Positions 24,539 to 32,272 of a stretch of 37,150 nt of DNA are shown here, piece after piece (position 1 is the first letter of the stretch; the number at the start of each line of letters is the position of its first letter). Source of the DNA: an uncultured Clostridia bacterium. GTDB taxonomy: Bacteria > Bacillota > Clostridia > TANB77 > CAG-508. A program made the translations under genes and the position numbers. The notes under the pieces were generated by a model, which was not told the DNA's origin, ran no database searches, and saw nothing but the letters and a program-made list of their open reading frames with translations. The stretch covers positions 1 through 37,150 of the forward strand of contig CANQCG010000015.1 in the NCBI GenBank assembly GCA_947589645.1. The letters are read 5' to 3'.

Positions 24539-25594
24539 ATGGAAGCAAACACAGAAAAGAAAAAAGCCTTAGAGGCAGCAATGGGGCAAATAGAAAAACA
24601 ATTTGGAAAAGGTTCAGTAATGAAATTAGGAGAATTTAAAGCAATGGAGGTAGAAGCTATACCAACAGGTGCTTTAGGCTTAGACATAGCATTAGGCATA
24701 GGAGGAGTACCACGTGGTAGAATTATAGAAATATTTGGACCAGAATCATCTGGAAAAACAACACTTGCTTTACATGTAATAGCAGAAGCACAAAAAACAG
24801 GTGGAGAAGCAGCATTTATCGATGCAGAACACGCACTAGATCCAGTATATGCTAAAAAATTAGGAGTAGATATAGATAATTTAATAGTTTCACAACCAGA
24901 TACAGGAGAGCAAGCATTAGAAATTACAGAAGCACTAGTTAGAAGTGGTGCATTAGATGTAATAGTTGTAGACTCAGTAGCAGCCTTAGTTCCAAAAGCT
25001 GAAATAGATGGAGATATGGGAGACTCTCATATGGGCTTACAAGCTAGATTAATGTCACAAGCATTGCGTAAATTAGCAGGAGCCATTAATAAATCAAAAA
25101 CTGTTTTAATTTTCATTAACCAATTAAGAGAAAAAATAGGAGTAATGTTTGGAAACCCTGAAACAACAACAGGTGGAAGAGCATTAAAATTCTATGCATC
25201 TGTTAGAATGGACATTAGAAAAGTAGAAAACATCAAGCAAGATGGCGAAGTTACAGGCAACAGAGTAAGAGTTAAAGTAATAAAAAATAAAGTTGCTCCA
25301 CCATTTAGAGAGGCAGAATTCGACATAGTATATGGACATGGTATATCAAAAGAAGGCAACATATTAGATATGGCTGTAAATCTAGCAATAGTAGAAAAAA
25401 GTGGTGCTTGGTTTAGTTATAATGGCGAAAGAATTGGACAAGGTAGAGAAAATGCAAAAACCTATCTTACAGAAAACCCTAAAGTATTAGCTGAAATAGA
25501 AAAGAAAGTAAGAGACAACTTTGCAAAAGCCTTTGAACAAAGCCTTGGAGAAGATTTGCCAGAAGCAGATGACGAAGAAGAGGAAGAAGAGTAA
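24539..25594 (+). CDS. recA: recombinase RecA
   Basis: A 351-residue RecA that forms filaments on single-stranded DNA and triggers LexA cleavage. Walker A GPESSGKT (67-74), the VDSVAALVP Walker B region, the DNA-binding loop with [17 protein letters not shown], and [21 protein letters not shown] are complete. The C-terminus ends in the usual acidic tail. The ATG at 24539 follows AGGAGG; an ATG at 24494 in frame overlaps the promoter and cannot be used. recX follows after two bases. Confidence 0.98.
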   Translation: MEANTEKKKALEAAMGQIEKQFGKGSVMKLGEFKAMEVEAIPTGALGLDIALGIGGVPRGRIIEIFGPESSGKTTLALHVIAEAQKTGGEAAFIDAEHALDPVYAKKLGVDIDNLIVSQPDTGEQALEITEALVRSGALDVIVVDSVAALVPKAEIDGDMGDSHMGLQARLMSQALRKLAGAINKSKTVLIFINQLREKIGVMFGNPETTTGGRALKFYASVRMDIRKVENIKQDGEVTGNRVRVKVIKNKVAPPFREAEFDIVYGHGISKEGNILDMAVNLAIVEKSGAWFSYNGERIGQGRENAKTYLTENPKVLAEIEKKVRDNFAKAFEQSLGEDLPEADDEEEEEE

Positions 25595-25596
25595 TA

Positions 25597-26019
25597 ATGT
25601 ATACAGTAGAAGAATTTGATAAAGAAAAAACCAAAGTATTCAAATACATAATGTTCAAAAAAAGAACTGAGAGCGAAATTAGAAACAAATTTAGTTCTCA
25701 AATAGAAGAAAATATGCTAGACGATATTATAGAATACTTAAAAGAAGCAGGGTATATAAACGATTATAATTTCATAGAAAAACAAGTAAATGAATATATA
25801 AACTTAAAAAATATGTCTATTCAAGAAATCAAATACAAATTAATGACAAAAGGAATAGATAAAGAGTTAATCGAAGATTATATAGACAAAAACAGAGAAA
25901 AGCTAGAAGAATATGAGAGACAATCAGCAGAAAATATAAAAATAAAAAAATCAAATCAAATGGATGAAAAAGAAATTGAACAATACCTATATAAAAAAGG
26001 TTATAGAAATATCAAATAA
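25597..26019 (+). CDS. recX: regulatory protein RecX
   Basis: A 140-residue three-helix-repeat protein that caps or disassembles RecA filaments. It has tandem helical repeats with YLKEAGYINDYNF (48-60), a typical RecX segment. It lies two bases after recA with only a purine-rich stretch (in the recA acidic-tail codons) as SD, so translation is probably coupled. Short for the family (about 140-210) but complete in appearance. Confidence 0.83.
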   Translation: MYTVEEFDKEKTKVFKYIMFKKRTESEIRNKFSSQIEENMLDDIIEYLKEAGYINDYNFIEKQVNEYINLKNMSIQEIKYKLMTKGIDKELIEDYIDKNREKLEEYERQSAENIKIKKSNQMDEKEIEQYLYKKGYRNIK

Positions 26020-26055
26020 TGCTACAAAACTGACTAATTGAAAGGAATTAAACAA

Positions 26056-26820
26056 ATGCAAAACATATTAGCACTGGAAACAACTAAATATGCTATAAAA
26101 ATAGAAAACTTTGAAGGCCCTTTAGATTTGTTATGTCATTTAATAGACAAAAATAAAATGAACATAAACGACATAAAAATAAGTGAAATTGCTGATCAAT
26201 ATTTAGAGTATGTTAATCAAATGCAAGAAATGAACTTAGATATAACAAGCGAGTTTTTAGTAATGGCATCAACGCTATTATATTTAAAATCTAAAAGTTT
26301 ACTTCCAAAACAAGAAAACGAAGAACAAGAGCTTACAGAAGAGGAGTTAATAAGAAGAATAATTGAATACAAAAAATATAAAGAAATAACAAACAAATTT
26401 AAAGAAAATTTCTTATTATACTCAAGAAGATATTTTAAGCAAGAGGAAAAAATAAATTTACCTGTTCAAAAAATAGAAGAACAATACGATAACACTCTAA
26501 TACCACAAATTTATGAAGACTTAATAAAACGAAATGAAGAAAAAATAAATGCAAATGCTAAAAACGTTGAAAAATTAGCAATTACAGAAACATATACAGT
26601 AGCTGAAAAAGTAAAAGAAATGTTTAGGGAATTATCACGAAACAGAAAATTTATATTTAATAAATTATTTTCAATTAGAAAACGAAACAAACAAGAGGTA
26701 GTTACAGCTTTTTCTGGACTTTTGGAACTATCGAGAAGAAATAAAGTTGTAACAGAACAAGAAGAAGTATTTGGAAAAATTCTTGTAGAGAAATCTCAAA
26801 GACAAATTAATAAAGTATAA
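26056..26820 (+). CDS. scpA: segregation and condensation protein A
   Basis: A 254-residue kleisin that joins SMC heads. NFEGPLDLLCHLIDKNKMNI near the N-terminus and EFLVMASTLLYLKSKSLLP are the canonical ScpA blocks, and the C-terminal winged helix contains VVTAFSGLLELSRRNKV. The ATG at 26056 has AAAGGA 9 nt upstream; an in-frame TTG at 26038 is before the SD. The partner scpB, normally next, is absent here. Confidence 0.94.
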   Translation: MQNILALETTKYAIKIENFEGPLDLLCHLIDKNKMNINDIKISEIADQYLEYVNQMQEMNLDITSEFLVMASTLLYLKSKSLLPKQENEEQELTEEELIRRIIEYKKYKEITNKFKENFLLYSRRYFKQEEKINLPVQKIEEQYDNTLIPQIYEDLIKRNEEKINANAKNVEKLAITETYTVAEKVKEMFRELSRNRKFIFNKLFSIRKRNKQEVVTAFSGLLELSRRNKVVTEQEEVFGKILVEKSQRQINKV

Positions 26821-26875
26821 ATAAGTTAAACAATGGGAAAAATAATACTAAAGCTTCTAAATGGAGGCGATAGTA

Positions 26876-27466
26876 TTGTTTTTTATTTTGCTTATTTTAA
26901 TTTTGGTAATAATTTTAATTATAAACTCTAAATTACAGCTAAAAATTTATAATTTAGATATATCTACGGTTCGAAAAGAAAAAATTAAAAAGAACTATGA
27001 AATATATCTAGGAATAATAATTTTTGACAAAATAGAAATATTAAAACTTAACTTAAAAAAATTGCAAACAAGACAAATAAATATGAAAACTATTTTAGAT
27101 AAAGCAAAAATGATTGAAGAAAAAAGCAACAACAAGAAACAACTTGCAAAAACAGCACTTATAGGTTTTAAAGATTTGCAAATAAAAATAATAAGTGCAG
27201 ATATAAACTTAGAGTTAGGAACAGAAAATGCTGCAACAACTGCATTACTAATCGGAGTAATTTCAAGTATTTTTGGAATAATATTAAAAGGGAAAAAATT
27301 TAAAGTTAGTCCTTTATATCAAGATAGAAATATTTTGAATATAAAATTAAACTGTATAATTAGGTTTAATTTAATACATTATATATATAAAACTATATTG
27401 AAAGGAAGAGATAAAAATGAAAGAAAATCATCCGATAGAAGGCCTTATGCTTACAGCAATGAGTAG
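26876..27466 (+). CDS. DUF2953 (YtfI-like) membrane protein, TTG start
   Basis: A 196-residue protein with an N-terminal membrane helix and a soluble domain, in the place that ytfI holds between scpAB and ytfJ in many Firmicutes. Its tail KSSDRRPYAYSNE resembles the family's C-terminus. An ATG at 26861 is in frame but overlaps the SD GGAGGCG (26863-26869); the TTG at 26876 is 8 nt from it and is preferred. The end overlaps the start of ytfJ by 50 nt. AATACTA (26844-26850) can pair with TAGTATT (26871-26877), placing the SD in a loop. Function is unknown; context suggests sporulation. Confidence 0.78.
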   Translation: MFFILLILILVIILIINSKLQLKIYNLDISTVRKEKIKKNYEIYLGIIIFDKIEILKLNLKKLQTRQINMKTILDKAKMIEEKSNNKKQLAKTALIGFKDLQIKIISADINLELGTENAATTALLIGVISSIFGIILKGKKFKVSPLYQDRNILNIKLNCIIRFNLIHYIYKTILKGRDKNERKSSDRRPYAYSNE

Positions 27467-28038
27467 TATAAGAGATATGGTAGATGTAAACACAATAATT
27501 GGCGAGCCAATAGAAAGCATAGACGGAATGATTATTATACCAATTTCAAAGGTCACTTTTGGTTTTGCAGCAGGTGGAAGTGAGTTTACAGGAGAAACAG
27601 TAGACGAATATTCTAAAAAAGAAAAAGAAGAATTGGTACAGTACAGATTACCATTTGGAGGACGGAGCAGGTGCAGGTGCAAGTATTAATCCAGTAGCTT
27701 TTCTAGTAGTACAAAATGGAACAGCAAGATTATTACCAATAGATCACAGTTCATGTATAGATAGATTAATGGACTATGTACCAGACTTAATGGAAAGAGT
27801 AAATCAAATGTTTAATAAAAAAATGAAAACTCAAAATGAAAAAACAGAAAAAATAGTAGAACAAATAAGAAAAAATAGCCAAAAAAGTCAAACAAGAGAA
27901 GACTTTGAACAAAAAGACTTTGAGGAAAAGCAAAGTGATCCATTTATATTAAAACATCATGTAAGTACTGATGTTAATGAAGATATAAATGAAGAAATTA
28001 AAAAAGAAGAGCCAGAATCAGACGGAGAAGATTTATAA
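27417..28038 (+). pseudogene. ytfJ: sporulation protein YtfJ/GerW, single-base frameshift
   Basis: The start (MKENHPIEGLMLTAMSSIRD) and the blocks VDVNTIIGEPIES and VTFGFAAGGSEF are classic YtfJ, a spore protein linked to germination. In the first frame the sequence runs to LPFGG and then garbles to a stop at 27689. The normal continuation, GAGAGASINPVAFLVVQ, is in the next frame and runs to 28038. The shift is explained by one extra C at 27663 in GGAGGA-C-GGAGCAGG. Restored length would be 206 residues with an acidic tail longer than usual. Both halves look unmutated otherwise, so a recent mutation or a sequencing error is more likely than old decay. Confidence 0.88.
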
Positions 28039-28054
28039 AAAATCTTCTTTTTTT
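28026..28054 (+). terminator. terminator of ytfJ
   Basis: AGAAGATTT (28026-28034) pairs with AAATCTTCT (28040-28048), followed by a run of six T. The hairpin overlaps the ytfJ stop codon. Confidence 0.88.
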
Positions 28055-28075
28055 ATGGAAAATAACACATAACAA

Positions 28076-28121
28076 TGCATATTTAAGTAATTTTAAAATG
28101 CATATTTAAGTAATTTTAAAA
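28076..28121 (+). repeat. exact 23-bp tandem duplication upstream of a promoter
   Basis: Two identical copies of a 23-base unit beginning TGCATATTTAAG occupy 28076-28098 and 28099-28121. The second copy abuts the -35 box at 28122. Confidence 0.9.
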
Positions 28122-28150
28122 TTGACATAAATTGTAAATAGTAGTATAAT
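28122..28150 (+). promoter_or_regulatory. consensus sigma-A promoter before the decayed HAD locus
   Basis: TTGACA (28122-28127) and TATAAT (28145-28150) are exactly 17 bases apart. An SD (AAAGGGAG, about 28161-28168) follows, but the expected start position reads ATA, at about 28182, not ATG. Confidence 0.8.
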
Positions 28151-28232
28151 AATGTAGATTAAAGGGAGAATAAAAACTAATAGAAATAAATTTACCAAAA
28201 TGCAATATTTTAATTAAAATCTGAAAGAAGAA

Positions 28233-28745
28233 ATGTTGAAATCAATTTATACTATACTTAAAAAGAATGTTCCAATTGTTTTAATAACAGGAAGAGGAGA
28301 AGGTGGACTTAAAATTTTTGTTAATACATTAGTAAAAGAATTAAGAGAAAAATATAATGCATCTTCAAGTTTTTTAAAAGACATAATTGGAATATCAAAC
28401 AATGGAAATTTTTTATTTTATACTTCTGGTAAAGATAAAGAAAAGTATCTAGACAGTTTTTATAACTTAACAGACGAAAAATCATTAAAAATGTTATCAA
28501 ATTTTAGAGATGAATTATTAATAGAAAAAAATGATATTATTAGTAATAATTATATTACATATTCTTATTGTAAATCACTAAATAATAATGAAGAACCAAG
28601 TGAAAAAATAAAAAATTTTATAGAAATAGATAATAAGTTTTGGAAAGATAGAGCTGCAGGAAAGATAAAAGATCCATATGAATTTAAAACTAACGAGGAA
28701 AAAACAGATTATAACAAATGGTCCAACAAAAGCTGTAAAAAATAA
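28233..28745 (+). pseudogene. HAD-hydrolase-like fragment 1
   Basis: A 170-codon frame with VPIVLITGRGEGG near its start, which resembles the segment after motif I in Cof-type HAD phosphatases. The catalytic DxDGT motif that should precede it is absent. An in-frame stop lies at 28215 and no other upstream frame supplies the motif. Residues 125-155 (KNFIEIDNKFWKDRAAGKIKD) look instead like the cap of a YjjG-type HAD protein, whose continuation is in the next frame (28678-29034). The frame ends in NKSCKK. The start has only a weak SD (GAAAGAAG). I read this as a fusion or remnant of two HAD genes. Confidence 0.6.
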
Positions 28746-29034
28746 GTTAGAAAAAATTAATGTGCTAAAATACATTACGTGTATATTTACAGCAGAAGAA
28801 GCAGGAAATATGAAGCCACGTCGTAAATTTTTTGAGAAGTTTTTCGAAAAAATAGATGATTATAGAATAGAAAATATGCTTATAATAGGTGATGAATTAG
28901 AAAAAGATGTTGCAGGAGCTAACCAAAATGGAATAGATTCTTGCTGGTTAAATATGAGTAAAGTAAAGAACTATACTGCCTTCAAACCAACTTATGAAAT
29001 TAGTGATTTAATTGAATTAAAAAATTTTTTGTAG
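28678..29034 (+). pseudogene. HAD-hydrolase-like fragment 2 (C-terminal motifs only)
   Basis: A 118-codon frame carrying HAD motif II (ITNGPT, 12-17), motif III Lys in NMKPRRKFF (Lys46) and motif IV GDELEKD (71-77), all good matches to YjjG-like phosphatases. Motif I with the nucleophile Asp is missing, and there is no SD at the apparent start. It overlaps fragment 1 by 68 bases in the +1 frame, and the cap-like end of fragment 1 would join it if one frameshift were repaired. Even then the protein would lack the nucleophile. The stop is 13 nt before the RdgB-like start. Confidence 0.65.
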
Positions 29035-29047
29035 GAGGAATACTTTG

Positions 29048-29617
29048 ATGGATGAAATAGTATTTGTGACACATAATAAAGGAAAAATAGCTTCTGCTAG
29101 CAGACAATTAGAAGGAGTTAATTTTAAAGTATTTGAATATGATTTAGAGGAACCAAGAAGTGATGACATAAAATATATATCTAAATATAAAGTTATGGAA
29201 GCTTATAAATTAGTAAATAAGCCATGTATATCTTTAGACTGTGGATTTTGGATAGATGAATTAGCTGGTTTCCCAAGAGCCTTTGTTAATTTTGCATTAG
29301 ATACTATCGGAATTAATGGTATGTTGAAACTAATGGAAAACAAACAAAATAGAAATTGTAGATTTACTGAATGTTTATCTTATTATGATGGAAGTAAATT
29401 GCATCAATTTATGGGAAAACATGAGGGCTTTTTGTCTAAAAGAGCATTAGGAAATGAAACGGATAAAAAATGGTCTGATTTATGGTATATTTTTAAACCT
29501 TTTGGCTATGATAAAACATTAGCTGAAATGTCTGAAGAAGAAAGAAAAAATAGAATTAAATATAAAGATATAGATGCCATGAGAGAATTTGCAAAGTGGT
29601 ACAAAAATGAAAATTAG
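29048..29617 (+). CDS. RdgB/HAM1-like non-canonical purine NTP pyrophosphatase
   Basis: A 189-residue member of the ITPase family, which removes ITP, XTP and dITP. The N-terminal substrate loop VTHNKGKIASA (7-17), SLDCGFWIDEL, where family members have a D-x-G-L-x-V-like segment, and PRAF are recognisable. The usual GGFGYDP block is altered to FKPFGYDKT, and the LxVxAL region differs, so this is a divergent member. SD GGAGG is 9 nt from the ATG at 29048; a TTG at 29045 is 6 nt away. It follows the HAD remnants and may have been their operon partner. It is the window's second house-cleaning NTPase. Confidence 0.78.
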   Translation: MDEIVFVTHNKGKIASASRQLEGVNFKVFEYDLEEPRSDDIKYISKYKVMEAYKLVNKPCISLDCGFWIDELAGFPRAFVNFALDTIGINGMLKLMENKQNRNCRFTECLSYYDGSKLHQFMGKHEGFLSKRALGNETDKKWSDLWYIFKPFGYDKTLAEMSEEERKNRIKYKDIDAMREFAKWYKNEN

Positions 29618-29644
29618 TGTAAATCTAAAAATATTATAAAACAG

Positions 29645-29672
29645 GAATAAAAATATTAAACAAGCATACAAT
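29645..29672 (+). promoter_or_regulatory. possible sigma-E promoter of the DD-carboxypeptidase gene
   Basis: CATACAAT (29665-29672) is an exact match to the sigma-E -10 consensus. GAATAAA (29645-29651), 13 bases upstream, fits the KMATA core of the -35. The ATG is 23 nt further. No sigma-A promoter is evident here. Confidence 0.6.
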
Positions 29673-29695
29673 TAAATAAGAAAGGTAGGACTAGG

Positions 29696-30940
29696 ATGAA
29701 AAAAATACTTCGAACTACTTATTTAATAATTGTATGCTTAATTTTAATTAGCAACAGTTGCATAGCAGCAAATATGTATACATGGTCTGTAACACAAGAC
29801 GCATCTTCATCTCCAACAAGTGTAAGTACAGTAAATGCAAAGGTAAGCGAAAAAGATGAAACAGGAAATACTCTTAATTTACAGTCAGGCTCTGCAATAT
29901 TAATAGAACAAACAACAGGTCAAGTTTTATACGGTTATAATGTGCACGAAAAACTAAGGCCAGCAAGTGTTACCAAAGTAATGAGTATTTTATTAATAAT
30001 GGAGCAAATCAAACTTGGAAAATTAGACTATACAACAAAAATATCATGTAGTAAAAATGCGGCAAGTATGGGTGGTTCACAGATTTGGCTAGATACATCT
30101 GAAACACTTTCTGTAGATGAAATGCTTAAGGCAATTTGTGTAGTATCTGCAAATGATTGCGTGGTAGCTATGGCAGAACATATTGCAGGTACAGAAGAAG
30201 CCTTTGTAGAGCTAATGAATGCAAAAGCAAAAGAGCTTGGAATGAATGACACCACTTTTAAAAACTGCCATGGACTAGATGAAGACGGACATGTAACATC
30301 TACATACGATATTGCATTAATGTCAAAAGAACTTTTAAATAAATATCCAGAAATAACTAAATATACAACAATCTATATGGATAGTCTTAGAGATGGAAAA
30401 TCTAGTTTGGTAAACACAAACAAATTAGTACGAAATTTTAATGGATGCACAGGTTTAAAAACAGGCTCAACTTCACAAGCACTTTTCAATGTATCTGCAT
30501 CTGCAACTCGTGATGATTTATCTTTAATTGCAGTAATAATGAAAGGCCCTACATCAGCAATACGATTTGAAGAGGCTGAAAAGCTACTTAACTATGGATT
30601 TAACAATTTTGAATATAGACAGCTAGGAACAGCTAAAGAAAAAGTAAAAGACATAAACGTAGAAAAAGGCATTTCAAAAACACTAGAAATAGTATTTGAA
30701 AAAAATGTAGGAGTTTTAATTCCAAAGGGGCAAGGTTCAAGCATTTCACAAACTATTAGCTTATCTGACAGCATGCCAGCGCCAATCTTAGAAGGGCAAA
30801 CACTAGGAAAAATAACTTACACTTTAGGAGAAAATAAGCTTTTAGAAGTTAATTTAATTGCAAAAGAAGAAGTAAAAAAAATAGACATGATAACTATGGC
30901 TTGTAAAATTTATGAAAATTGGTTTAACTTATTAAGGTAA
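29696..30940 (+). CDS. D-alanyl-D-alanine carboxypeptidase, sporulation type (DacB/DacF-like)
   Basis: A 414-residue penicillin-binding protein that trims peptidoglycan side chains. It has a signal peptide (about 1-25 ending near SCIAA), then the catalytic SxxK as SVTK (91-94), SAN (151-153) and KTG (255-257). The C-terminal PBP5-type beta domain runs from about 290, with an amphipathic end (MACKIYENWFNLLR) that could anchor it to the membrane. In Firmicutes the dacF gene commonly follows ytfJ. The candidate sigma-E promoter would make it a mother-cell cortex enzyme, like DacB. The stop lies inside a convergent terminator shared with the VanW gene. Confidence 0.92.
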   Translation: MKKILRTTYLIIVCLILISNSCIAANMYTWSVTQDASSSPTSVSTVNAKVSEKDETGNTLNLQSGSAILIEQTTGQVLYGYNVHEKLRPASVTKVMSILLIMEQIKLGKLDYTTKISCSKNAASMGGSQIWLDTSETLSVDEMLKAICVVSANDCVVAMAEHIAGTEEAFVELMNAKAKELGMNDTTFKNCHGLDEDGHVTSTYDIALMSKELLNKYPEITKYTTIYMDSLRDGKSSLVNTNKLVRNFNGCTGLKTGSTSQALFNVSASATRDDLSLIAVIMKGPTSAIRFEEAEKLLNYGFNNFEYRQLGTAKEKVKDINVEKGISKTLEIVFEKNVGVLIPKGQGSSISQTISLSDSMPAPILEGQTLGKITYTLGENKLLEVNLIAKEEVKKIDMITMACKIYENWFNLLR

Positions 30941-30957
30941 TTATTCCTTAATAAGTT
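30926..30957. terminator. bidirectional terminator made from two gene ends
   Basis: AACTTATTAAGG (30926-30937) pairs perfectly with CCTTAATAAGTT (30946-30957) around an 8-nt loop, with T-rich sequence on both exits. The stem encodes the last residues and stop of the DD-carboxypeptidase on one strand and of the VanW protein on the other; the two genes abut with no gap. Confidence 0.85.
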
Positions 30958-31576
30958 TTATTAATTTTATTTTAATTTCATCAGTTGTATTTTCGGCAAT
31001 AATTTTATAGGTAGAATCTGAATTATTTTTAAATTTAAAATCATGAGTGCCATAGGAAACAGCAGCATCTTTACCAGTTTCAATATATGGCACAGGTGCA
31101 CTATGTGGATGTCTTTCAACTACCTCTAAATCTTGTGGAACAGCCATAACTGCATTATACAATGTAGAACTTACTTGACAATTACCACCGCCAAGACCTT
31201 TAATTTCATTACCTTGAATAATAATATTAGCTGGTTTATAACCTCTATCAGTTGTAGCTTTACCTACAGTATCACAAAAAGAAAAAGTGTCACCAGGTGC
31301 AATACTAGCATTATTTAAAGAAGAACATGTAAGAGTAATATTTCCTTGCCTATTACCATCTTTTTTATTTTTTATTTCAGTAGAATAACTTGCTACTTCT
31401 TTTTCTACAATAGTAGGTTGATTATTTTTAGTTACATTAGAATCGGTATTTGTATTAGAACTACTTCTTTGGGCAGAATAATTGGAGTTAGAATTAGAAT
31501 TTGAAAAATAAAAATATATAATTGCTCCTACAATTAAAATAACTACTAAAATGGCAAGCCATGCATATTTTTTCAT
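30941..31576 (-). CDS. VanW-family membrane-anchored protein
   Basis: A 211-residue protein with one N-terminal membrane helix (about 4-24), a Ser/Asn-rich linker (25-60) and a VanW domain with GDTFSFCDTVGKAT, GLGGGNCQVSSTLYNAV and ERHPHS, all family hallmarks. VanW proteins occur in glycopeptide-resistance clusters and widely in spore formers; their biochemical role is not settled. The in-frame TTG at 31597 precedes the SD AAAGGA. I use the ATG at 31576, 12 nt after it, which begins the basic-hydrophobic anchor. It is not accompanied by other van genes, so no resistance is implied. Confidence 0.88.
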   Translation of the reverse strand: MKKYAWLAILVVILIVGAIIYFYFSNSNSNSNYSAQRSSSNTNTDSNVTKNNQPTIVEKEVASYSTEIKNKKDGNRQGNITLTCSSLNNASIAPGDTFSFCDTVGKATTDRGYKPANIIIQGNEIKGLGGGNCQVSSTLYNAVMAVPQDLEVVERHPHSAPVPYIETGKDAAVSYGTHDFKFKNNSDSTYKIIAENTTDEIKIKLIKLIKE

Positions 31577-31699
31577 AAAAAAATTCATTCCTTTCAAAAA
31601 TATAAGTATCTTATTTAAAAGTATGACCTAAAAAACATCTTTTTATTACAAAATTCATATTTTAATATAAAATAACTTTACCTTTGAAGCAAGCTTATA

Positions 31700-31727
31700 T
31701 TGACAAAATCAAAAAATATAGTATAAT
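31700..31727 (+). promoter_or_regulatory. sigma-A promoter of the 55-residue peptide gene
   Basis: TTGACA (31700-31705) and TATAAT (31722-31727), both consensus, are 16 bases apart; the ATG is at 31757. Confidence 0.8.
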
Positions 31728-31756
31728 TAATATGTATAATTAAAAGGAGAAAAAAT

Positions 31757-31924
31757 ATGTTAGCAAAAACATGGAAAAAAATAGGAATATTTATTTTAAT
31801 AGTTGCATGTATCTTTAATGTAATGTTTAAGTTAGTTAAAAAAATATCTTTAAACACACATTTAAAAGATACTGTACAATATGTTCAAGAAGAATACCAA
31901 GAAATGAAAAATAAAACTAAATAA
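31757..31924 (+). CDS. small single-pass membrane protein (55 aa)
   Basis: A 55-codon gene with a consensus promoter and a strong SD (AAAGGAG, 7 nt), so it is very likely expressed. The product starts MLAKTWKKIG, has one membrane helix (about 9-26) and a charged, probably helical tail ending in EEYQEMKNKTK. No Cys or known motif. The combination of one helix with a short basic N-terminus suits a membrane-bound regulator or a small structural peptide. I cannot assign a family. Confidence 0.75.
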   Translation: MLAKTWKKIGIFILIVACIFNVMFKLVKKISLNTHLKDTVQYVQEEYQEMKNKTK

Positions 31925-31927
31925 TAC

Positions 31928-31956
31928 TTGAAAAAAATATAAAAATATGTTATTAT
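31928..31956 (+). promoter_or_regulatory. sigma-A promoter of rpmE
   Basis: TTGAAA (31928-31933) and TATTAT (31951-31956) with a 17-base spacer; the GTG start is 45 nt downstream. Confidence 0.7.
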
Positions 31957-32000
31957 GGAAAATAGCGAATTTTAGATTAATAAGAAAGAGGTGACTTTTC

Positions 32001-32201
32001 GTGAAAGAAGGAATACATCCAACATATGAACAAACTACTATAACATGTGCATGTGGTAATGTTTTAAAAGTAGGTTCAACAAAAAAAGATATAAGAGTTG
32101 ATGTTTGCTCAAAATGTCATCCATATTGGACAGGAAACTTAAAAATGGAGAAAACAGGTGGAAGAGCAGAACAATTCAAGAAAAAATATGGTATTGCATA
32201 A
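32001..32201 (+). CDS. rpmE: 50S ribosomal protein L31 (zinc-binding type)
   Basis: A 66-residue L31. Cys16, Cys18, Cys36 and Cys39 (TCACGN and CSKCHP) mark the zinc-containing form rather than the zinc-independent paralogue. HPFWTG-like HPYWTG and the C-terminal GRAEQFKKKYG are typical. The start is GTG with AGAGGTG 7 nt upstream. Monocistronic, with its own promoter and terminator. Confidence 0.97.
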   Translation: MKEGIHPTYEQTTITCACGNVLKVGSTKKDIRVDVCSKCHPYWTGNLKMEKTGGRAEQFKKKYGIA

Positions 32202-32207
32202 AATTTT

Positions 32208-32245
32208 AGCTGAGGGTATAAAATACTTCAGCTTTTTATTTTTTT
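32208..32245 (+). terminator. terminator of rpmE
   Basis: AGCTGA (32208-32213) pairs with TCAGCT (32228-32233), with GTAT/ATAC continuing above a small bulge, followed by TTTATTTTTTT. Confidence 0.82.
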
Positions 32246-32272
32246 ATGCAAATTAGATTAGGAGAGAAACAA

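Noticed and set aside
27655..28038. Independent gene or programmed frameshift for the second half of ytfJ
   Set aside because: The TTG at 27655 has no proper SD, there is no slippery heptamer, and one extra base explains everything.
30941..31576. Glycopeptide-resistance gene
   Set aside because: VanW-domain proteins are widespread in spore formers and no vanH, vanA, vanX, vanR or vanS gene is present.
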